Part shown: positions 56,085 to 64,000 of the stretch, one piece after another
Numbering within the stretch: position 1 is the stretch's first letter
Layout: every line of letters starts with the position of its first letter
From: Paramyrothecium sp. XJ0827
Lineage: Eukaryota; Ascomycota; Sordariomycetes; Hypocreales; Stachybotryaceae
Assembly (NCBI GenBank): GCA_020881915.1
Contig: JAJFPB010000002.1
Location: 3,782,001 to 3,846,000, forward strand
Direction of reading: 5' to 3'
Length of the DNA: 64,000 nucleotides
Made by a program: the position numbers and the translations under genes
Notes under the pieces: model-generated
Seen by the model: only the letters and a program-made list of their open reading frames with translations
The model's database searches: none
Told to the model about the DNA's origin: nothing

Positions 56085-57960
56085 TCAGCTAAAAATGCCC
56101 AACGCAGGATATGCATAGTTGCACGCGCTCTCTGCGTTGTCTTCCCAGGTTTGGTCTCCGGTCAACGAAGGAAATTGCGACACCGAGGTGTCCGGGTGGC
56201 TGTCGGTGACGCTGTCGGTGAAGTCGCACGACTCTGGGGAGACGCCAATCCAGGACATTGGATGGTTGATGTCTTGCGGCTCTTGAGACTCGTCGTCGAG
56301 CCAGATCCAGGATGGTACGTCGTGGCTGTAGATGTAGTCGGCTTGTTCGGGGTCGTAAATCGCAGGCGTGTAGTCGTGTGCTTCGTCGCGAGGGGTGCGG
56401 CTGGCAAACTGCCTGGACTCGTCGGCAAAGTCGGCGATGCGCTTTAGTCGGTAGTCCCTGATGCGTGCTGCCTCGAATGTCCGACAGCCCTTGACCATGG
56501 CGCTCTCGAGGTTGGCCAGGCAGGTGAGCAGGAGGCGCTCGTCGCCGTCCACGCTGACGGCGAGTCGAGTGGCGTCGCGGTAGGCTTGGATGGCGCCCGG
56601 GATGTCGTTGAGCCGGTAGCTGTAGTTGCCTAGTTGGATGTTCATCACCGCCTCTTGATCCTCGGACATGTTGTAGGATTTGAGCGTCTGCAGGCAGTCG
56701 ATGGCCTCGTCAATGTGGCCGTCGGCCTCCTTGTGCGCGCAGACGATGGCTGTCTGGGCTATCGCCAGCTCCACCAGCCAGGGATGCTGATGCCCCGTCG
56801 CGTCCACCTTTGCTCGGTAGCGGCTCGCCACGCTCATCGACTCGGCGGAGCGTTTCCGGTAGAGGCAGTCGATGTGATCGCTGTACACGACAGTCATGAG
56901 CTCATTTGCCGCGCCGATGCGATCCTCCAGCAGCGGCACAACCATCGAGTAGAGGCAGAGCGAGAGTTCGTAATAGTCTGAAAAGTGTCTCTTCCCCAGA
57001 ATCCTCCAGATCCGGGTCAGGATGTGGTGCTGGCCAAGGACGATGGGGACCATGTCGCTGAGGAAGTCAATGACGATGCCGAGCAGGTTGGTTTTGTGGT
57101 GCTGGTCGAGATACCACAGCAGGCAGACGGTGCGCACGGCGAAGATGGGGCTTTGAGCCGAGATGATTTCACGTAATGACTCGAATGCCGGGTTTAGTAT
57201 GGCGTTGATGCTGATTGCGTCGCCGCGGGTCATGCAGCGGTTGACGAGAGCGAAGCTGGTGATTACACGCTCCAAAAGTTCATCACTCCGGTCGTCAGCG
57301 GCGTAGCTCGTGCACGACACGTCGTATTCCAGATCCCAGGCTCCGCTGGAGAGTGAGCCGTCAATGTAATCGCGGAAAAGACAGAGGACCTCCTCGGTGT
57401 GCGACAGCTCGGGAGGTGGACTGAGGGAAGGAGACGGGCTGGGTGGCGGCGTGTGGCAGCGAACCTCAAGGGTATACTGTGAACGAGGGACGTCGCCGGC
57501 ACGGAAGCGGGTCCAGAGAGAAGGGTTTCGCTTCACATAACGGTTGATGTTTTCCAGGTCGACGGGTCGGCCTCGAATGGTATACTCTGTGGGCCTGTTG
57601 AGCATTTCGCGGTCCCGCCTGAGGAAGAGAAGAGCCAGCACCTCCTCCCCCTTGAGCTTCTTATCCAGCTTCCATTTGGTGATTCGAGATTTGAACATCT
57701 TCTTACTACATCATGTCAATAAGAACCTACAAGAATGATACCGGGAAATGATGAATCGCAATAAGGGATGGCTCGACGAAACCACCGAGCAGAAGAACTT
57801 ACGTCGCGGTGAATCCATAATCTTTGGCGAGGATTTGCATCACCTCGTGCAGGGGAATGTTCTGCTCCTGGTACAGCTCGGTGATGATGGCTCGCTTGTC
57901 CTCCCAGATGTCGTTCGGAATCCGTCTTCGACGATTTGAGCGAGGGCTTTCGACCTCCAT
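56085..57960 (-). CDS. Clr5-domain protein, second copy type
   Basis: Two exons (57960-57803 and 57705-56085; intron 57706-57802, GTAAGT...GTAG, 97 nt) give 592 residues. Start ATG at MEVESPRSNRRRRIP; upstream codons in frame lack an ATG. The Clr5 domain occupies about residues 14-70: NDIWEDKRAIITELYQEQNI, HEVMQILAKDYGFTAT, MFKSRITKWKLDKKLK. It is followed by a linker with a Pro/Ser run (PPPSPSPSLSPPP) and a long helical region with TPR-like repeats (about 270-470). An acidic C-terminus ends YPALGIFS. As in the gene at 35445-38019, the intron interrupts the Clr5 domain after GF.A(C), with the same phase. The N-terminus is far shorter than in that gene. The role is unknown. Confidence 0.85.
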
Positions 57961-60900
57961 GTTGGCGACAGTCAAAATTGAGTGATCCTGAAGGTCGACT
58001 TGTGAAGCAACGGTGAGTTCGACAGGGGCGTAGGTAGGCTGATGCACCCCGGCGGATGGCTTCAAGGAAGAGAAGGAGGATGTACCGTCAGAGAGGGGAA
58101 GAAGCCTGATTATGACAGATTGTGGCAGCGCTCACGAAGACGAGGCTACATGAGGAAGAGATTGGCTGGATAGCCGCCCCCTCCGTGTTTACAACATGTA
58201 CGGCCTGCTCAGCTTGGTTGCGTGCAGTTACCGAATGCTACCCTCCGGCCCTGCAAGCCTTAAGGGGCTGACATTCTGTGGTGGTACCTGGCTTGGCCGC
58301 TGGCGTGGACGGAGCCCGTGGAAGCCTGAAAGCCACTCACTGGTTTACCCCAGCCCCGTAAGGCCAATAAGTGAGCGTCGGTCTAGAGGAACACCTCGAC
58401 CGGGGTGCGCATCCTCCAATGCTACTCAATTAGCGAGCGGGTTCGCGCAAAGGCCCGAGACGCAGGAGATGCCAGGGAAAGAGGCTGCCAGCAGACTGGG
58501 TGGTGGGCTGCCACCCTGCGTGCTCTTCATGTCGGGGTTCATGTCGGTGGTTGACTTCGGGAAGCGATAAGAGGTCAGGGACAAGCCACCAACACATTCC
58601 AGAGCCACGATGGAAGCCCAGTGACTTGCAGCTCTTGTTCAGTGGACGATTCGAATGGCATCGCTCTATCCAGGTCTTGGTAAGACCCAGTGCACAGACA
58701 AGGCGGTTCCGTCACTCCCCGTGGAGCAGCTTGAACTACTGCAATGTAACCCTTATCTCAGCGAGGCCATCGACGCTGAGGAAGCCGGCCCCTCCGACAG
58801 ACGCGAGGACCGAACAAACGCGCATTCACCATTGTGTAACTTCCTCCATGTGGAATTGCGCCTCGCTCGACACGAGTTGTAGCGCAGAATGACACCTTTT
58901 TGCTCATTCTGGTTTCGCGATGCAGATGCGGTGGGCCTCGAGGAAGGGGCCCTTGTCGGTGAATCACCAGGTCGGCCGGGGCGCGTTGAAGATGCGATTG
59001 GCCTCTATGCAGGTTGCCCAGTACGGTACCATCGGTTGCAGATGTAACCGGCATCAACCAACATGGATTCGTGCACGGCTGGAACGTCATGTTCTGCAGT
59101 TGAAGGTTTCGTGGAGGCGTGGGAGTCCTTTGCCAATTGACCCAACACGGAAGGCAATACTCATCGAGGTGCTGTATCTGCCTCCCGTCGGAGACGACAT
59201 CGCGGGGTGCCCTGCTCCTGAGTCGAGTGGAGTAGCTTCGGATCTGTCGTGTAAACGCGACCGCGGTACGTGCGGGCCGTTGGATGTCGACCACTCCAGT
59301 GCGCATGTTGCCTCCGTACCTCGGCCAGGGTGTCTAACCTCAGCAGGTACCCATCCCGACCGCCTGAGGTACCCTGCCGTTTGCTGGCAGGGCTCCCGCA
59401 AGGCGAGATGCTGTTGCTTACATATAATCCGCCGTGGTAATCTCGGCCAAGGCCTTGGATTACGTGCATCATCCCTGGACAGAGTTGCCCGTCAACCTTC
59501 CGAGATTGAGTCGCCTATTTTAAGACGGAATCTTATAAGATGGAACATGCCGATGCCTCGCCAGCGACATCACCGTGTCATCTCTCGACATGTGCTGTGG
59601 GTAAACCAACCTGCAGAGTTAGCTTACGTACCTAGTGTGCGCTCCAGCAACACATGCGCATGCCATGCTTCCTTTGGCAGGTTGGCTGTCGAGCGAGGAG
59701 GATTGCCTTAGTCTCCTGCCAGTCCGAGTCGGCTAAACATTCCAAGTGAAGCTGGCGGCAGCGGCGAAAGGCGCGTGTAGGATTCAAGCGACATGACGAG
59801 GAGCAGGCAAAATACCTGATACATGGCTGGCTGCTCCCTCTCTTGGCCCTGATTGTGACAGCTCGCGCTAGCTTAGCTTCCAGGTAGCGCCGCGCTCCGT
59901 CCATACGGATCTTCGGCAGAGCGTCCTGGCGGCGCTGACTTCGTCTGATCTCCGCCGCTCCGACAGGGGAGCCGCGGGCTTTCACTCTGCTCCTCCCGTC
60001 GTCCCGATAAGGGCAAGGATCCGAAGTAAACGCACAAGGGACGAAGAGGATAACCTGGACATGACGTCGGGATCATTGATAATTGGTGTGTTCGCGTCGT
60101 CGACGATGTTCGTCGAGCCGGCGCCGTCTAATTATGGCATGCGCTAACCTGGGACCTTATCCTTCCTCCAGCACTAGTCCCGGTTTAGCCTTCCTGGCTG
60201 AAGCCCCCCGCGCAAGGTACCACCTGGTGGGTGACGAGATCAACGGGGGGCGGGGTACTCAAAGGCCATTGTAGATTAGCTTATCGAGAAAGCCTTTGAC
60301 ATGAGTCCTGAAGTAGATTGTGGTTGAAGACGGAAATTTGTAGCAATATCGGACGGATTGCCTCATGCTGTTCGACCTGGCTCTAGAACGGGGAGCCCTC
60401 ACAGCCTGTCCGATTGATAAGGCAAGGTGCAAGCGTATTTCTGGCCTGTCCGTGTAGGCAAGGTACCTGCGTTCCCTTTCCACATCGACATCCACAACGG
60501 GAAACCGCTCTGGCCGCTGTAGGTTGTTCCGTGGCGGGAACCATGCGCCAGCGCTCAGGGCAAGCGCTGCTTGCTGGAAACTGCGCCAACTTTATCTAAA
60601 CCCCCAACATCTTCACACATCTCACCACCCGAGCTCCGTGCCAGCTTGCCAGCTTGCCAGCCTTGCATCTCGACCTCTGCTCTCTGCTGAGTTGGAATCA
60701 TTGTCCACGCCTTTGAGGGCAGCTTTACGGATGCACAGCATGCGATCAAGCGGCTCCAATCAGCACGTGGCACTGAACAGCTGACACTCAACAGCACACC
60801 CCACGCACCCGCCCATCTGTGGCCCCGTTAAGGCCTGCCTGTTCTTGGAGAACGCTCTCGATAACACTTTCAACCATCATGTGCGAGGTACGGGGCGAGT

Positions 60901-63161
60901 CGATACGGCCGTGAACCAGTCACAAACGTACGCAGTGCCCGGTGCTAGGCTTGTTGTCTGTGCCTCGCACGACCGGGCGGCCCCCAAGGCTCTCCTCCTT
61001 CCCTTGTCATGCATGTTTCTAAGTACGGTCATCCCGGTCGAGCTCCACAGTCCTCGATGGCCCCCAATCCTCCTCGACCTGCCCTTGCAGCCGCGGCGTG
61101 AGCGCAATACCAGCCCCAGAACAGACCTGGCAGCCGGACTTACCAACAAGACTGTGGTCTTACTGAACATCGCTCTTGTGTCGCCTCAAAGACTCGACCT
61201 GGGAGCTGACGGTCGTATCGGAACCTTGGTGCGCCAAACGCTCCAGGTGCTAGACTTGATGCTGGACTCGGCGCGATCCATGCACCAGCCTTAGATTTGA
61301 CAATTCTGGACCCCTGTTCTCAATCCACCGCCAGGTTCAGCGATGCTTTCGTCCCATGTGGGTGATTGCCCTCTTCCTGTTTCGATGAATCCCCATCTTG
61401 GCATACCGCTCAGTGACCCGATGGGCCTACCCCACAGCTATGACCGGTGAGGAACAGTGGCGTCTTCATCGCGTCGACTCCGTTCGCTTGCCACCATGCG
61501 CATTGACCCATGCTACGCATTGGAAATGAAGCTCGTCGATACTCCGATGCATTGCGAGAGCCTCGAATCCCCAGCTGATCAAACGGCAGCCACAATCAAC
61601 CGAGCAGGGTGCCCTAGGTATTGGATCTTCCTATAATCTCATGTCGTTCCACTGGTAGATCTGATCCATGAGATGATTGATTCGTTACCAGCATGGTCAG
61701 CATATCGGAAAATGATTGTTCTTTTCTTAGAATCCCGGCCAAACCTTCTGAGACCGAGTCCTCGCAAGCCAACGCTCATTTTGAGCTCGTACTCGATCGA
61801 AGCTATGATTGTTCGAAGCAACTGTATAGCACCACCGCTATGTGGACTGAGCACGCTTCGGCCCCGAGCTTTGCGATCCGTCCATTATTGGCTCGTTTAC
61901 GACCAGTAGAGGCTAGACGCTCATGCCGCCGTAAACGCAGAACTGGAGCATTCAATTGTGTAAACTAATTGAAACATCCAGGGATTTTCGACCACGGGAG
62001 CACATGTTGCCCACCATCCATCTAACACGACGGGTCTTGTTCCCCACTCGGCCTACCCAAAGCGGTGTCTGAAGTGGACAGCTCCAGCCTGTCTATTGCG
62101 TGGCTGGTGAGCAGGCGACATTGTACCTGAACCAATACCACGATGGTGGCATTATGCGCTGACGCCATTTCCTGTCTTGGCTCGATTTCGTGGCCAGCAA
62201 CCAATCAACTTTAAGAGAAGTTACTCAGCCGTGACTGTCTGGCTTCTAGAATTCTGGCCGTCACGGTTACAGCAGGCAAAGTCACATTAATTACAATTCT
62301 CGGAAACAAATCCACTTCCGGGCCAGCTGATGACATACAATCTCACCACTCCCAGGCACGCAGCTCAATCACAAGCCAATCTAGGACGATAGCCTCTACT
62401 AGGTGATCGGCCTTGCACTTGATTGGAAGCGCCCCGATAATCACCATTTAAACAGTCACTAAAATAACAGCGCTGCGATCCCCGCAAGCCATCGCGCGCT
62501 AGCCCCAAGATGGTCAATTTGGCCCCATGGGACTTTGGTAATGGGAGGCAAAGCCGGGACGGTAGTCATGATGGCCCCTGTTGAACCCATATGTGGAATT
62601 CCTATTCATCACCGCCGAGCCTTCGTCCCTTCCGTCCTAGGAACCCACCGGTACGGTAGGGCATGCCCCTCCCCGCTGAGATTCCGGCAATATCCTGTTC
62701 CTCTTGGGGGCTGCGCTAATCAGAAGGTGTAATAGATGTGCCTTACATAGTATCTTGATTCGCAATGGCGCAAAAGTCCTTTGTCAGGGACCATGGTCTC
62801 GCACCCCTCCCAGGGACCTATCGTGTCACCGAGGAGACTTTCTACGAGAAGATCCCCCCCTACGGCGTGGGACGGAAAGTCGCCGCCTCTCTTCATTCTT
62901 GTCACCACAACCGTCTATACACTCCGCTTGGTCCATCCACTTTCTCGAGTGATGAGCGAAGCAAGCTGACTATTCTCTTGTCAAAACCAAAGTCCCTCCT
63001 CTGGGGCTTTTCGAACTTTTCCCATTGTTGCCTTCGCCATCGCCTCTTTTGCCTGGAACCTGTACGATAAGTACGTTCGCAAACGTCATGTTCCCTCCAA
63101 AGCCTCAAGGTATAAAACATCCGGAGCCCTTCTTCCCAAACCTTTCTGACGCACCTCAGCA
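57961..63161. other. 5.2 kb without a recognised gene
   Basis: Frames reach about 263 codons but overlap heavily and show no domains. A short direct repeat (CAGCTTGCCAGCTTGCCAGC, about 60641) is present. The last 150 bp before 63162 are C/T-rich leader. I see no RNA gene, repeat family or mobile element. Confidence 0.45.
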
Positions 63162-63582
63162 ATGGTTGATCTACCGAACCTCCAGTCTAGCCCATCTGAC
63201 ACGCAACCTGCTCTTCACCTGCGAGATCGTTGTCCTCGGCGAATTTACGGCAACGAATCCGCAGCCCTCCAGCATCTCCTCTACGACACGAAGCTCAAGC
63301 TCGAGCAGATCAGTGTGAGTAGCGCGCACAGGCTCCTGTTTCTGGCTACTTAGGCTGACGATGTGGTCCCAGGGAAACGCCCCGACCAAGATGGATCCCC
63401 ACGCCGGCCACCAGGGAGGACATAGTTCCAGCTCATCGAGTCATCACGGCTACGATATCAAGGGCCATGGCAGTGACCCTGGCGTCCTCGATGGACTGCT
63501 GCCTCGTATCGAAACCCGCGGTCAAAGCCGGGGCGGACGCTCCAAATACGACGACAAGTCGAAGAGAGGCAGCAAGCGATGA
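63162..63582 (+). CDS. Small spliced gene, unknown function
   Basis: Two exons (63162-63314 and 63373-63582; intron 63315-63372, GTGAGT...CCCAG, 58 nt) give 120 residues. The start is ATG in CAGCAATGGTTG. Exon 1 encodes a helical stretch, ESAALQHLLYDTKLKLEQIS. Exon 2 is hydrophilic: DPHAGHQGGHSSSSSSHHGY, then DPGVLDGLLPRIETRG, then a strongly basic end (GGRSKYDDKSKRGSKR). The splice site and in-phase join support a real gene. The family is not recognised. Residues in exon 2 are rich in His/Ser/Gly; the basic tail suggests nuclear or nucleic-acid contact. Confidence 0.6.
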
Positions 63583-64000
63583 GGGTTGACGAGGTAAGCT
63601 ACCGGGTGCTTCCTCATACGCTTCGTATTGACCTCGTAGCAGATATGAGGATACGAATATGCCGTTCGTATGGCGGCCCAGAATTCGTGGGAGGATGAAA
63701 GGGCGGACAGGCTGATTCTGGCCTACGCGTGAGTTGAGCCAGCGGAACTGCCCTTGGTTCTTGACCTTCAGTGGTCAACAGATCCTGGTACACCTCGCTT
63801 CGGCACTGCCTCATGCATCTCACCAGGAGGACGGAGATATACCCATAGTGGAGCAAGGACGTGGCCAAAGGATACGTGAAGAAAACGAATCACAACTCAT
63901 TCTACGAGACGAGTTACGTGACGCTGACCCAGTAAACAGTGCTAGGATCATAGGTCATCAATGTAACAAATGTATTTGAACCAGTTTCACTGCCCCTGTC
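63583..64000. other. Trailing sequence, no gene resolved
   Basis: This is the 3' flank of the small gene at 63162-63582, which ends at TGA 63580-63582. Short frames exist to the window edge but are not convincing. A neighbouring gene may start beyond the window. Confidence 0.4.

Overview
The window is nuclear DNA of a filamentous ascomycete (Pezizomycotina, probably Sordariomycetes). The evidence is short GT-AG introns of about 41-99 nt with CTAAC/CTGAC-like branch sites, very long Ser/Pro-rich single-exon genes, and families confined to these fungi: STAND/NLR proteins, Clr5-domain proteins, DUF3176 membrane proteins and a fungal F-box-like family. Genus cannot be set from the sequence alone. 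Gene ends below were chosen by joining exons at splice sites that keep frame and domain continuity; they are predictions.

Layout. 1-755: 3' part of a disordered protein. 2178-3122 (-): conserved fungal protein with one frameshift. 4258-9933 (+): 1891-residue DH/PH (RhoGEF-like) protein. 10756-11673 (+): candidate gasdermin-like pore protein, convergent with 12068-15657 (-), a fungal NLR with alpha/beta-hydrolase, NB-ARC and TPR domains. 16212-16349 (-): 45-residue zinc-ribbon protein. 16631-17893 (-): F-box-like family protein. 18578-20379 (-): Dcr2-like membrane phosphoesterase. 21129-21532 (-): uncertain small spliced gene. 22017-22874 (+): Tho1/SARNP-like SAP protein. A 5-kb gap follows. 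27972-32381 (+): 1469-residue disordered protein ending in a methyltransferase-like domain. 33026-34671 (-): probable mitochondrial Trm61-like tRNA methyltransferase with an 18-bp minisatellite coding its tail. 35445-38019 (-): Clr5-domain protein. 41063-41134 (-): tRNA-Asp(GTC).

From about 41.9 to 50.8 kb the character changes to an accessory segment. It holds two paralogous genes of unknown family (41959-42592 and 44880-45962), a decayed minisatellite, a broken coiled-coil gene with a 27-nt A run, a broken DUF3176 gene, and two very AT-rich blocks. It reads as a site of duplication and decay, compatible with repeat-induced point mutation. Normal sequence resumes with a Ser/Thr kinase (50951-53103, -), a second Clr5-domain gene (56085-57960, -), 5 kb without a gene, and a small spliced gene (63162-63582, +).

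Functionally, most of the window is unrelated housekeeping and regulatory genes. The part that looks like a system is 10.7-17.9 kb: an NLR receptor facing a possible membrane-pore effector, followed by a tiny zinc-ribbon protein and an F-box-like protein. That layout resembles fungal self/non-self recognition (heterokaryon incompatibility) loci, but the pore assignment is an inference.
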